This document shows, in pieces, positions 11,362 to 44,215 of a DNA stretch of 64,000 nt (within the stretch, counting starts at the first letter, position 1; every line of letters starts with the position of its first letter). Position numbers and translations under genes: made by a program. The stretch covers positions 7,722,501 to 7,786,500 of the forward strand of contig OY978529.1 in NCBI GenBank assembly GCA_963854835.1, written 5' to 3'. The notes under the pieces were generated by a model. It made no database searches, was not told the origin of the DNA, and saw only the letters and a list, made by a program, of their open reading frames with translations. The DNA comes from Megamerina dolium. Taxonomy: Eukaryota > Arthropoda > Insecta > Diptera > Megamerinidae.

Positions 11362-12976
11362 ATGGAAAAAAGCGAATTTCGTGCAGTGATTCAACACTAT
11401 TATTTGAAAGGGAAAACAGCGAAAGAGACAAAAGAAAAGCTCGATAAACATTACGTTGAGTCTGCTCCGTCAGATAACATGGTAAAATATTGGATTGTGG
11501 AATTTAAACGCGGCCGAACAAGCACCGCAACAATACCATCAACAAAGAGGAATGCCAAAAGAGGTGGTTACTGAAGAAAATATCAAGAAAATCCTCGATA
11601 TCGTTATGAATGATCGCCGAGTCAAGTTGCGTGAGTTTGTTGAAATGGTAAACATCTCATATGAACGTGTGTTCAACATTTTGCATGAACATTTGCATAT
11701 GAAAAAGCTATCGGCAAGATGGGTGCCGCGTTTGCTCAGTGTCGAACAAAAACGAGTTCGAGAGACCACTTCACAGCGGTGTTTTGGACATGATAAAGCG
11801 TAATCCTGTTGATTTTTGGCGTCGATTAATAACTGTTGATGAAATGTGGGTCCACCACTACACATCTGAAACCAAAAATCAATCGAAACAATGGGTGGAA
11901 GCTGGTGGAAGTGCTCCGAAGAAGGCGAAGACAGTGAAAGGCAAGGCTGGCAAGGTTATGACTGCACTCGGAATATTGCTTATCGATTATCTTGAAAACG
12001 GATCAACAATCACAGGAAAGTATTATCGTGCATTATTGGATGCAATCAAGAAAAAACGACCAGATTTAAGGGGGTGTTCCCGTCTAGAATGCCGATTTTA
12101 GGCTGTTTTTCAAAAAATTATTTTGGAGCTACAAGGCAACATGCAATATTCTGGTTTTTTGCTTGTTGTTCCTTATTATTTGGAGAACAGAAACTCATAT
12201 TTGTGTCAAAAAATTTTATTTTCTAAGTACAAATTTTCAGTGGTCAATGTGATCTTGTCACGCTGATTTTCACTGCTGGCCGATAAGAAATTTCGGGAAC
12301 CAGCAATCTGAAACAGAAATGGGTATGCAATTATTAATCTGCAATAAATTCCGCGGATGCTAAACCACAGTTTTAGTCAAAATGTTGATTAGAAACAAAA
12401 TGGCGGCCATATGAAAAAAAATTGTCCAGTTTTGCCACCTTTTTTTACCTTTCGAGTGCTTGAAAATATATTTAACAATAATTTTTTTGATGAAAACTTT
12501 GGTTTAGCATCCAATGAAAACTATCTAGAACATTTTCCCAAAATTTCAAGTCGATACCTCTCATAGTTGCTCGATTTTTTCAAACTTCTACCCGGGAACA
12601 CCCCCTTAAAGAAGCAAAAAGTGCTCTTTCTTCAAGACAAAGCACCGGTTCACACAGCATTAGAAACGATGCTAAAATTACGTTAAATACACTTCGAATT
12701 GATTGATCATCCACCTTATAGTCCAGATTTAGCTCCTAGTGACTTTTTCCTGTTTCCAAATTTGAAAAAATGGCTCGCAGGAAAAAGATTCAACTCAAAC
12801 GAAGAAGTGATTACCGAAACTAATGCGTATTTTGAGTGGTTCCCGATATCGTATTATTCAAATGGTATAAAAAAGTTGGAATATCGTCTTACGAAGTGTG
12901 TCGAAGTAAAAGGAGACTATGTTGAGAAAAATGTTTATTTTCCTACTTAGGTAGCTTCATTATCAATCCGCCCTCG
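11362..12976 (+). mobile_element. mariner element, frameshifted and interrupted
   Basis: The transposase begins at the ATG at 11362 (MEKSEFRAVIQHYYLKGKTA) and continues with frameshifts through the HTH region, a first catalytic block (RLITVDEMWVHHYTSETKNQ), ITGKYYRALLDAIKKKRPDL, then after a 536-bp insertion FLQDKAPVHTALETM and HPPYSPDLAPSDFFLFPNLK, ending at 12948. The catalytic spacing is D34D type. The right terminus (ccgccctcgta) lies at about 12967-12978; the left terminus is missing. Dead copy, irritans/vertumnana-like by motif style. Confidence 0.8.
12070..12605. mobile_element. TTAA-flanked MITE (piggyBac-like)
   Basis: A 536-bp non-coding insert inside the mariner transposase. The termini are GGGGGTGTTCCCGTCTAGA and TTCTACCCGGGAACACCCCC (near-perfect inverted repeats), with TTAA directly on both sides (12066-12069 and 12606-12609). 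Removing it restores continuity of the mariner sequence. TTAA duplication is characteristic of piggyBac transposition; the superfamily call rests on that alone. Confidence 0.75.
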
Positions 12977-12979
12977 TAT

Positions 12980-13690
12980 ATTCGCATTTCACAATTTCAA
13001 CGATTTAATTTTTTCAACAAAGCATACATGAAAGTAGTAACAAATACTATATGCAACTAATCTCAGCAAATTTCAAACTGGTGACCACAAATTCACCAGT
13101 TCATGTTTCATATCAGCAATTACAAGACTGCTGGCGTATGAGTAACAGCATATCATCAACCAATGAATCAACTAAGCAACCAATAAGCCAAAATACATCT
13201 GCTGTTGCTAATTCTGTATTTGACTGCATTGCTGCGGATGCTGGCTGGTGTCTACGTATATGCTGGTGTTGTGACATTAAGCCAAACCAAAATGCGACAT
13301 ATTCAATAAATCAACGTCAAAATAAGTTTGCAATTGTGTCTATGGCAGCATTAGTGACAGTTATCAAGCATTTAAAACGTTGAATCGAACGCATTCACAC
13401 ACATGAGTATCAAAACAACTATTCATAATATGCATAAATACTATGTACTGATATATACTATGTCCGATACAGCAAAGATATCCAATCATATTATAGCGAA
13501 TGTGTCTACATAATAATTACAATAATCGTAAAAATAACAGATGCTTAGATGGTTAGATGGATAGGCAAAAAAAAAAAAAAAGAATTTATAGTGCGTCCAA
13601 TTAATCCACATAGCTTCACTGTCCTTTTAAAAGACCACCAAAAACGTCATCATAAATGAGAGTAATTCCATTTTTATACCCTGCATAATG
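12980..13690. other. Unassigned sequence
   Basis: Includes an open frame at 13051-13383 of 110 codons without recognisable domains, and a poly-A run at about 13567-13580. I see no support for a gene. Confidence 0.3.
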
Positions 13691-13693
13691 TAA

Positions 13694-13887
13694 TAGCCTA
13701 GACAGACGGCAGCCTAATTCCTGACAGACAGCAGTATTGCGGATTAACTAAATGGCTGATTGCTGTTTTATTAGGTCTGTCCACTTACATTACTATCACT
13801 ATCAATTTCTGTCATCTATCACTCTCGATATGAGAAAATCTACAAGAACTCGGTAATCCGAAATTAGGCTGCCGTCTGTCTAGGCTA
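13694..13887. mobile_element. Harbinger-like MITE, copy 3 (internally deleted)
   Basis: 194 bp with TAA on both sides (13691-13693, 13888-13890). Both termini match copies 1 and 2, but most of the interior, including the long central spacer, is missing. It shows that the terminal repeats define the element. Confidence 0.75.
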
Positions 13888-13979
13888 TAATATGCAAGGT
13901 ATATTCATTTTGGTCAGATGTTTGTAACCACTTGATGGAATCTCCGGCCATATAGAAAATGTGGGAATCGTAAGAAATT

Positions 13980-14520
13980 AGACCTCTGATGCATTAGCAA
14001 TAGAAGTATCTGCGGCTGATTTAATCGGCTCTGAGTCTTCTTTGCCACTACCTGCTGGAGCCATCAAGGCCACGGTCAACACCTGGGCTAATCTAGTCTA
14101 CAAAGCGACCGAGAGAGGCTGCAGATGGATGAAATCCATGTTACCTAAAATATCGAGTAAATGGTCTCATTTCCTCCTATCTCTAGTTAGAGGTATTTGC
14201 AGAATGCTAGCCGGCTTGCTAACAGGCCACTTTCTATGGGCAAAGCACAAAGGAGGCAGTGCACTTTGCCCAGCCTATGAAGAAGAAGATGAGACGGCAC
14301 ACCACTTTTTATGTGTCTGCCTTGCTTACGCTCGAATCAGGTCTGTGGTCTTTGGCACTGACGTGCTGAGAGCCTTGGGTCTTTAGCACCACAGGATCTA
14401 CTCCGATTTCTTCGGAGAACGGGTAGATTTAAAACACAATAAAATGGAACTTTGAGCGTAGTGCAATGGATCAATAAATGTCTGAGTGCTGCGCTTGATT
14501 TCTTATTGTTCCAAAAAGAA
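13980..14520 (+). mobile_element. LINE C-terminal fragment with zinc-knuckle-like end
   Basis: The frame 14042-14386 encodes KATVNTWANLVYKATERGC, a GLLTGHF-type block, and CPAYEEEDETAHHFLCVCLAYARIR, a cysteine/histidine arrangement seen at the C-terminus of R1/LOA/I-type LINE polyproteins after the RNase H region. Only this 3' end is present. Confidence 0.6.
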
Positions 14521-14839
14521 AAAAGTGACAAATTTTTAATTTCGTGTTTGTCATTCTAGAGGTTTCAAGCAACAACAAAATACATCGGATTATTTTTTAA
14601 AATCTTCCTGCTGTTACCTATTCAATATGACTTGGTTTTAGTTATCCGAGACATAAACTTAGAAACAAACACTCAGAAATCAAATCGATATAGGTTTTTG
14701 TTATGTTCTAAGCTTATATTCTATGTTTCGGATAATCGGTTGTACTGTCAACTGTACTAATACTGTCCAAAAATTTAAAACGGAAAAAGGGATCTCGGCA
14801 AAGAGCTTTTCAGTGCTTATAAGAGCAACATATAAGGTC

Positions 14840-15660
14840 TACTAAAAAAAAAGCATAGTTAGAATGATCCGATTTAGATCAAATATGCACCGTTTTGTTC
14901 GATAACTTGTTGCCATTTTGAAAGTAATTTCATAATGCCACTCTCATAGAAACCCTTGTGCCTATTGGTAAAAAACTGGGACAGTCGAATTTTGAGGTGA
15001 ATTTTTCACCAACAAAATCATTCGCCATTCGTCTGCCTCTATTCACTCATTCAGGCAAACAGACAAATGTACAAATCGGAAATGTTCGACATATTGATAA
15101 GATATCCCCAAAATGATTCAAACATAAATTGTCCATGAATTACGTTCGAATGAAGCAAATATTTCTATCAGATGTGTACAAATTTTCAAAATACGCTTTA
15201 CTACTAATAACTATTGCAATATTGAAGAGTTTTTTTCTAAGCCATTCGATTAATTTTTGCTGGTAGTCCTCGATAAGTCCATAAATTAGTTTTTCTTTGG
15301 GGGAGACGAGTCTTGGTGCCAGGTCTGGTCTATAAGATGGGTGCATAAGAAGCTACCAACCAAACTCCCGGAGCTTCTGGCGAATCACTATCGATGTGTG
15401 TGGCCTGGCGTTGCTTCCTACAGACGGTCCAATTGTTGACAGTACAGGTCCGAATTAAGAGTTTGGCCGTAGGGGAGCAGCTCTGAGTAGATGATTCCCT
15501 GCCCATCCCACCAAACACATAGCAAAACCTTACTGACCGTCAATACTGGCTTGGCCACCGTTTGCGCCAATACTGAGTCAAGCGATCACAAAAGTTTATT
15601 TAGTACGAAATCCTATCTGTAACGTAACCTACCCCAGCGTCCAGCGTATTTATTCATTCC
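14840..15660 (-). mobile_element. Highly degraded mariner
   Basis: Minus-strand frames give MHPSYRPDLAPR (15346 down), the mariner third catalytic motif, and upstream fragments reading like the middle of a transposase (CxxGMGRESSTQS, NNWTVCRKQR). Stops and frameshifts occur throughout. Limits are approximate and no termini are confirmed. Confidence 0.55.
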
Positions 15661-15664
15661 ATTT

Positions 15665-16690
15665 ATTCTAGTTACCATTTGTTTTGATGCGTTCCGTAAC
15701 ATAGCTCAACACTTTTCAAGAGATCAAAATACTTACAAAGAGGAGCAATCTGGTTTTTGCCAACATGATTGGAATGAAAGTTTTAGTTGCTGAATAAATT
15801 GTGATTTATTAGTTTTTCCAAAAACTACAATACTATCGCTATTCTGAATTGGAAATAAAAACAAAACTCCTGCCAACATACTCGACTTTAACACTTACTT
15901 AAACCCCAAAGTAATAGCAAATTGGTTTTATCAAAACATTAGTGTTAGCCAAAGTCAGCCCCAGTGAGAGATAGAGAAAGAGTATAACTGATACAGATAG
16001 GCCTTGCATTTGCTTGAAGAGTACAATTTTAGATTGAAAATTCATAAGAGAATATGTCGCAAATATTATAATTGAAATTAAACATAGTATTCTCGAAATA
16101 TATCGTGGAATTATAAAGAGGTTAGGATGCAAATAAAGCTAGCGTAAATCAAAACAAGAAAATCTCTTACCTAACATAAGTACTTTCTTATTCTACTAAA
16201 CTCTTTCTCTCAATTGCATAATAATTCTCTCAATATTACCGTTATTCCGCTAAACGATTGTTTGTTACTATAAAACATCTGTGACAGATGGATAATTAAA
16301 ATGTCTTATACGTTTCTTATTGCATTGTTGTTTTCTATAATTTTATGGAATAACTGTATAAGTAAAGTTATATCATGACTCTTACTTCAAGTTATAGTAC
16401 TATAAAATTCGGTCATTTTTGGTTCTCTGCTTTTTAGGTTTGAATCTGAACTGAAAGCATTTGTCACATAAAAATATTGCGTAAATTTTTTATATTATGC
16501 TACATAAATTGTAGATTCTAACCTGGTTAAAAGGCAGCTTCGGGCAAATATTCCGTTTCGACTAAAACTACCGTAAATTAATACTTTTTTTTCGCGATTT
16601 TTCGAAAGTTTAAGGTTCCCTATAACTATTTTTAAATATTGTATGTAATTTTTGTGCAATAGCAATAGAGAAGTCGAACCCTCTTTGGAG
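15665..16690. other. Unassigned AT-rich sequence
   Basis: No gene or repeat family recognised. Confidence 0.35.
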
Positions 16691-16693
16691 AAA

Positions 16694-16755
16694 TGAAAAC
16701 TACACTTTACAAGTCTCTCATCATGCTTGTTCTTACATATGAAGAATCCAACTAT
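16694..16755 (+). mobile_element. Short fragment of the RTE-like LINE
   Basis: The stretch with acaagtctctcatcatgctt matches the polyprotein region at about 26860-26915 in the larger copy of this LINE family. Confidence 0.5.
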
Positions 16756-16859
16756 AGCACTATATTCGTGTAAAAGAGCGGTGGGAGCGGGATGGGGCCT
16801 AAAACGCTAGATAGTACACTGGTTTTATGCAACAGTAAAATAATAATAATAAAGGTAAT

Positions 16860-17500
16860 CAAGGTAATGCGGTTAGACGCATGGAAAGCATTCAGATTGC
16901 ATCAGGCTTATGCATAAGCGGGGCTCTGAAAACCATTAAATGTCATGCTGCATCTTTTACCGATTACCCAATACGGCAATCCTAAGGGAATCCCCACTTT
17001 AAGCTACCTATGCAAGAGGACACTCAACCATTTTAGAAACTCTTCCACTCATTCCCAGTACCACTTTTGTAACTCGGTGAAACTGCATTTAAATAAACCC
17101 TTCCTTACAATTTTTCCTTCAATACGAGACTATGATTGTGCCGACAGAGTTAACATCTTTACAGATGGATCTAAACTTTCATTTTTGGTCAAATTTATAA
17201 CCGAATTTTTTCGAACATCCAATATAATTTATTTGTATTTATTTATTCATTTAGTGTTATTATTTGTGAACTCTTACCAAATTCTCCGGAGCAAACTTCT
17301 CAGTTTCAGTGCTGATGTTTGTGACTTACTTTACTCTCATCAATCCATCAATATCAGTAGTATTGACTTTAACACCAGTGTAAAAACTAGTTACGTTTCT
17401 TTACCCGTAGCAATATTCACTAAAAAGGACTGCCGTATTAACCGAAACTACAGTTTTTTTTTTAACAAAACTTTAAACACTGTTACTCTGTAACTAATCA
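16860..17500 (+). mobile_element. LINE fragment with RNase H-like motif
   Basis: Broken frames around 16945-17493 include NIFTDGSKLS, the first catalytic-aspartate block of an RNase H domain as found in I/LOA/R1-type LINE polyproteins. Surrounding translation is heavily frameshifted. Clade and limits are uncertain. Confidence 0.45.
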
Positions 17501-17549
17501 TTCGTCTCATCGACTACAAATTAAGCATAATTATATTTAAATAGTAAAA

Positions 17550-18890
17550 ATGATTATCAAGCCCGGAAAAAGTGCAGACAAAGTGGAGTCATATCGCCCC
17601 ATTAGCTTGCTACCAGTTGCCTCCAAACTTATGGAAACCATTTTCCATTAAATTATACCCTTGCGACAAACTTTTACATATTTATCAAGTCCTATCTCGA
17701 AAGTCGATACTTTTTCATCAAACAAGGTGAAGAACAATCTGAACTCTACGAAAGTTCAGCCGGTGTACCTCAAGGTAGCGTCATGGGTCCCATTCTATAC
17801 CTGCTTCACACATGCGATTTACCAGCCTCTGAAAGATCCATAGTTGGCACTTTTGCAGACGACACTGCTGTCCTCCCAATGGATACCCTTCCACAACTAG
17901 CTTCGTCTAAGCTCCAAAAAGGGTTAGATAAGATTACTCAATGGTTGAAAGATTGGCGAATCAAGTCAAATGAAACCAAATCTGTCCAGGTTACATTCAC
18001 CCTTAAACGTCAACCACCTGTCCACCCATAAAATTCAATGATGTAAATATTCCGCAATGTAACGAAACTAAATGGGTGCCGCAGCTCAGTGGTTAGTGTG
18101 TCGGCCTTCTGATCTGTAGGTCGTGGTTAAATCCCCGGCTGATGCATAACAAATTTAATATCGATACGATTTTTCTTTCGAACGGTACCCACCTGTCGGC
18201 AAGCAATTGGTAATTCTTCCGACAGTAACAACTTGCCATGAAAAAGCTTCTAAAAGAACTCTGTGACAAAGCTCAGAAAAAGTGATGTCACAAGGGTTCT
18301 GCCGTTCGGAACCGGCTAAAATAAGTAGGTCCCTTGTAATACTGTCCAAAATTAACACGAACAACAGTAATGGAAGAGAAGATCGGCCAATGAGCCCTTC
18401 GGGACTTTAGGTCCCACATATTTATTTTTTTTTAACGAAACTAAATACGTGGGCATGCACCTGGATAGCAAACTAACTTGGAGAACACATATTTTCACCA
18501 AACGTAAGGCACTAGGCATCAAACTCAGAAATTTGCACTGGTTGCTAAATCGAATCTCCCAAGTCTCACTCGAGAGTAAACTCTTACTCTACTCAGCTAT
18601 CCTGAGACCAGTATGGGTATATGGCATACAGCTGTGTTGTACTGCGGCAACCACCAATGTCGAAATTTTCCAAAGATTTCAATCTAAAACCCTACGTATG
18701 ATTGCAAACGCCCCATATTATGTCACAAACAACCAAATCCATCGTGACTTGAAAGTCCCGATGGTTGCTGAAGTAATCAAAAAGCATGCCAAAACACACA
18801 ATCAAAGACTTCAAACCCATTCTAACCTACTAAATCGGATCTCAATTCCAATTCCATTAAATTTACGCGGCTGAAGAGAAAATCAACAAT
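17550..18890 (+). mobile_element. Jockey-like LINE, split by a SINE
   Basis: Before the SINE: SYRPISLLPVASKLMETIFH (about 17590), then after a deletion SAGVPQGSVMGPILYLLHTC and GTFADDTAVLP, the FADD catalytic box, ending near 18050. After the SINE the same protein resumes with MHLDSKLTWRTHIFTKRKAL and LYSAILRPVWVYGIQL and ends at a stop near 18872. Removing the SINE and one copy of its target duplication joins the two parts. Same family as 7895 and 10035. Confidence 0.85.
18074..18432 (+). mobile_element. tRNA-derived SINE, full-length copy
   Basis: The 5' part resembles a tRNA with Pol III promoter boxes: an A-box-like GCAGCTCAGTGGTTAGTGTG and a B-box-like GTGGTTAAATCC. A unique body of about 280 bp follows, ending in a T-rich tail. 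It is flanked by a perfect 14-bp target duplication, taacgaaactaaat (18060-18073 and 18433-18446), inside the Jockey-like LINE, which proves retrotransposition. Other copies lie at 22331, 24324, 45324, 51635 and 55523, with fragments elsewhere. Confidence 0.9.
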
Positions 18891-19072
18891 AAGTCTTATT
18901 TGCTAATGGGTGAAAACTAATAAATGGCTGCACCACAAGGTGTAATCCATACGTGATTAATATTCTTATGTTTATTATTACTTTAAGTAATTAAGTATTG
19001 CTGAATGTTATGAAAACAGATTGCAATATAAAAAAAGAAAAAAAAAATTTAAATACTTCGTACTGTTACTTA

Positions 19073-20656
19073 TAGCCCTGACAGACGGCAGCGTTAATCC
19101 GGATTAACGATTTAATTCGAATTAACTCGGGTATTAACTACAACTAATCCGCATTAACTCAACGATTTAATTCTCAAAATTAAAGAGGATTATGGCAATT
19201 TACGATGGCAACACTTCTATTGCGAATTTTTTTTTATCCAACTTACAAAACAATAGGTGTGTTCGCTTATAAAAAACTTTCAACAATTGTTAAAAGTTTT
19301 CGAAATGAAAAGTGTTGGCTAACAAATAAATCCAGTTGACAATTACGAACTGTGAATGTCAGTTTACAAGTTTCTGATAGCTTTCAGTTCACGAACTTCG
19401 TGTAGATTTTTTCATATTGAGAGTGACAGATGACAGAAATTGATAGAGATATAATGAAATTGAGCAGACCTAATAAAACAGCAATCAGCCGTTTAGTTAA
19501 TCCGCAATACTGCCGTCTGTCAGGTTAATATTTTATTCGGATTAAGAGTGCCGTTAATCCGAACGGCACTCTTAATACGAACGGCTGTCGCATATTATTT
19601 GCTCCTGCTGCGGCCTCGTCATCTCTAGCGATATTTTCCATGAAACGTCTTTTATCCTTTCTGGACGCTTTCTTGACCATCTTGGCTGTTTCTCTGTAGG
19701 ATGGTCGTAGTGAGTTGTCGATGTTAAGCTGCCTCTTTAGATCTTAGATCATTTCTGAGCTGTATGATGCCCCAAGTGAGGTCAGAGATCCATGGCTTTC
19801 GGTGGGCGGGTTTAACTGTGCCAAGTTGTTAATTTGCTACGTGCCTGATTGTGGTGCTAGTAGTTTCCCAGCTGGTGCCTTCGTTGTTGTTGATTAGCTT
19901 TTCACGTAGTTTGCTGACTATTTCGTTTCTGGTGTTGATGTTCCGCAGATATTTAACGTTATAGCGCCTATGTCTGCATTGTACGTCAAATTTCTTTCTG
20001 CATTTCAACTTGATCTTAATGTCGCCAGTGATGAGCTCGTGATCACTATCAATATCGGCTCCCCTTCTATTTCTGACATCACGTAACGAACCTCTCCACT
20101 TTCGACTGATACAGATGTGGTCTATATGGTTTCGAGTTTTACCATTCGGCGAGGTCCATGTGTATTTATGAATTTCCTTGTGAGGAAATATGGAACCGCC
20201 AATAACCAGTTGGAAGGTTTGACACACTTCTATTAGCCTCTCGCCGTTGTTGTTACGTGTTCCACAGCCATGGACTCCCATTGTCAACTCTGTACAGGAG
20301 TTATTACTTCCGATTACTTCCGAAGATTATATCCTCCCTGTTGATGGAACTGAGCGTTGTCGTTAGTTGCGCATAGAAGTCGTCTTTTACCATGCAATCA
20401 GCGTCTTCCGTTGGAGCATAACACTGTGCGATGGTAACGTGTCGGTGAACATCGGGCCAGGGTTATGCGGTCGGAGATTGGTTTCCAGGAATGCAAGGTG
20501 TTGCACATCTCCTTGGATTTAATTATGCCAACTCCACTCTCACCTCTGACTTCCTTCCCACTTTACCGTGTGCCATGCGGGTTAGCTGCAGTTAATGCCC
20601 GAGTTAATTCGAATTAACTCGGTAATCCGGAATTAGGCTGCCGTCTGTCTAGGCTA
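19073..20656. mobile_element. Composite Harbinger-like element carrying a LINE segment
   Basis: The termini TAGCCCTGACAGACGGCAGC (19073) and GCTGCCGTCTGTCTAGGCTA (20656) are bounded by TTA on both sides (19070-19072 and 20657-20659). The left ~490 bp is an inverted copy of the MITE seen at 3411. The middle (about 19575-20575) is a LINE endonuclease fragment. The last ~80 bp is a MITE right end in direct orientation. Matching TTA duplications suggest the 1,584-bp unit moved as one. Confidence 0.7.
19575..20575 (-). mobile_element. LINE endonuclease fragment
   Basis: The minus frame 20287-19829 encodes KYTWTSPNGKTRNHIDHICI followed by RGADIDSDHELI, the C-terminal signature (SDH) of the exonuclease-endonuclease-phosphatase domain of RTE/CR1-like LINEs. 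Shifted frames from about 20560 give the earlier part of the domain (VAQCYAPTEDAD). It may come from the same family as the reverse transcriptase copies at 1921 and 25690. Confidence 0.7.
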
Positions 20657-20659
20657 TTA

Positions 20660-21733
20660 GATAGGCAGAAAGTAGAAATTACACCAAATGTCAAAAATTA
20701 TTAGATGCATATGATTTTACTATTAAGGAAGGTGAGGTGAGCAAAACGATACACTATTTGACGAATGTTTGAATAATTTGACATAGTAACTGTTGCTACC
20801 TACCCTAGACACAGTTTTTAGTTCAAATCAAAATCACAAAGGATATATTTTCAACGGTTTTATAATTCACTCACTCTTTACTGTTACTTACTTATTAGGA
20901 ATATTATTACTCATAAATAAACCATTATTATTTTCAGAAAATATATTTATAGACAACAGTATCACAAGCAATAATGACAAGTCAGAAAATTCGGAATTCC
21001 ATCAATATCAACTACCACTTCCAATAATGACATAATAATTTTTGATTTGCAGACAGTATTAATCATATTATTTGAATACTATTTCAGTAAAGATATTAAT
21101 AACCGTATCAGGTCTGCATTATTGTGTTTTTATTTCAATATCATTTACATGCAGTGCACGACAAAGGATAAAAATTTATTAAATGCAAGGAACTCAAACA
21201 AATTAAAAGTTGACATTTTCATTTATAATAGCTAACCGTTAATATTTACTATTTGAAATGTTTTTGTGTAAATTCACTTTATGTACAGAATGACCGATAA
21301 TGGCACAGTATTAAAATAGAACTAAAGGAAACAATATTGATGATGTCTGAAAGGGTGCAAATGCTTGTACAGTATCTTTTTTGTTCCTTCAGAATGCAAT
21401 TTACAGATTAAATAATTAAATTTGATTTGGACAAGATGCTAACTTTTATGTTAACTTTGCTATTATTATAATTTTTCAAAATACAAGGAACAAATAACAT
21501 TTGTTTACCTCACACTCTCTCTCTCTCTCTCTCTCTCTTGCACGCGCGCTCTCTCTCTTTCTTTTGTCGTGTCCACTGCTATCTCGCTCAAAACTCGCTC
21601 TTTGCATGTATACATATACTTTTTAGACTTAATGCAATGTAAAGTGCATATCAATTTATATATTTGTTTTATCAGTATATCTAATATTTAGTCTTCTGCA
21701 GTACATCATCTGTTACAGTTGTTGTTGTTGTTA
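20660..21733. other. 3' flank / 3' UTR of the FAM102-family gene
   Basis: On the minus strand this follows the stop codon at 21734. It holds a CT microsatellite (21513-21538). A possible AATAAA on the minus strand lies at about 21175-21180, but I cannot fix the transcript end. No other gene seen. Confidence 0.4.
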
Positions 21734-42539
<20,806 letters not shown>

Positions 42540-42540
<1 letters not shown>

Positions 42541-43720
42541 TGATATAGGAGCTGCATAAATAAGTAGGCGTGGCTCAAAAATTCTTCGAGGAATAATTTC
42601 TGCATATAATACTAATCTACACCTGAAATATGGTTGATTTAGACAAAGTATTTTGTAAGTTATGGGGGTTTTTTGATTTAAGATAATTCCAAGGCTTTAT
42701 ATGGGAGCTATATAAAAAGTGGGCATGGCGTGCCTCATTCTTGTACATCTAACTATCTTTGCAATATGATTCCACACATTAAATTTTGTTGTCCTACGCT
42801 GAATAGTTCGTAAGTTATAGCGGTTAAAATTTTATTTTTAATTTTCGTATAATAGCACCATTAAGAAGTGGGCGTGGCATGCTGCTTTCATACCACATTA
42901 TTTCCAACCACGATATTTATCCAAGTGTTAATTGTGATTGCTGTAAGCAAAAAACTGTCAATGTTACAACGGTTTAAATTTAAAAGAAATTCAGTCATTT
43001 TGTATGGGGGCTACTATAAACAGTGAGCGTGGCTACCCCAGGTTTTGTAAATCTAGATATCCTTACAATACTAATTCACAACTTATATGTGGTTCTTCTA
43101 GGCTGAATAGTTTGTAAGTTATGGCGCTTAAAAATTTTTGTTTAATTTCCTCGACTTTGTATGGTAGCCGCTTTTTATTTACGGATTATAGCCAACTACC
43201 ATATTAGCTTAAGATTGCTCTAGGCAAAAGCTGCCGAAGTTACAGCGGTTTAAATTTAAAGCATTCTGTCGTTTTTAATGGGGGCTACTATAAACAGTGG
43301 GCGTGGCTAGACCAGTTCTTGTAAATCTAGTTATTCTTACAATACTAACCCACAACTTAAATATGGTTGTTCTACGATGAATAGTTTTGTAAGTTATGGG
43401 GCTTAAGAAATTTTTTTTATTTTCCTGGACTTTGTATGGGAGCTACATAAAGAAGTGGGCGTGGCCTTCTGATTTTATGAGAGCATATTTGCGGCTATAA
43501 TGATAATCTAAGTGTCAAATATGGTTATCTTAGACAAATGATTGACGAAGTTGCAGCGGTTTAAATTTAACAGAAATTCAGGCACTTCGTATGAGAGCTA
43601 CACGGAATTCTACGTGCCAAATATTGTTGTTCCAGATGGTAATTTAAGTGAGTTATAGCTAGTTAAAGATTTTAAAAATTCCGAGGTTAATCGCTTTGAA
43701 TGCTCGGTGTGGGCGTGGCG
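42540..43720. repeat. Degenerate ~150-bp tandem array
   Basis: The core agtgggcgtggc recurs at about 42562, 42717, 42866, 43024, 43298, 43457 and 43710, mostly 140-160 bp apart, each with tatgggagctac-like sequence before it and gtaagttatggcgcttaa- or aagttacagcggtttaa-like sequence after it. Two unit types seem to alternate. No coding potential. Confidence 0.75.
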
Positions 43721-44215
43721 GTTGACCGATCATGCCCAATATCAATCCCCTCCGTACCCTTGAATCATGCCAAATTTCGTCAAAATAGCTCAATATTTGC
43801 TCAAGTTATCGTGCGAACAAGTGTGTGTGAGCGTGTACATCTTTTTTTATGTGTAGCGGTTTCCCATAGGGAACAAACGGTATAGCAGTTATCAAATCTG
43901 GTAACCCAAAAGTCATTTGTACTTGGTAAGGTTTGCAATTTCATCATGTGGTTCTGTCATACAAAATCAAAGATCGCTACAGCCATTTTATGGTGGACAT
44001 ATTTTTTGGCTCAATGACAAATTGAGCTGTGAGCTATCCTCCAAGACCTTACGATTTAACGCCTCTGTAATCTTTTATATTTATTTTATTTTATCAATGC
44101 GCACAAAATAACATAAATGGGGTTAAAATGTATTTTATGCCATCTGATCAGATTGAAAAGCATTCCTTGTTACAGAATTTAGACGAAAAATGAAAGGAAG
44201 TAAAAAGGATTCCAT

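Noticed and set aside
13051..13383. 110-codon open frame
   Set aside because: No domain, no splice context and no homologue that I recognise; it lies between transposon remnants.
18074..18150. Possible tRNA gene
   Set aside because: The head has A- and B-box-like sequence but an imperfect anticodon arm and no matched acceptor stem, and it continues into the SINE body; the same holds for the copies at 24324 and 45324.
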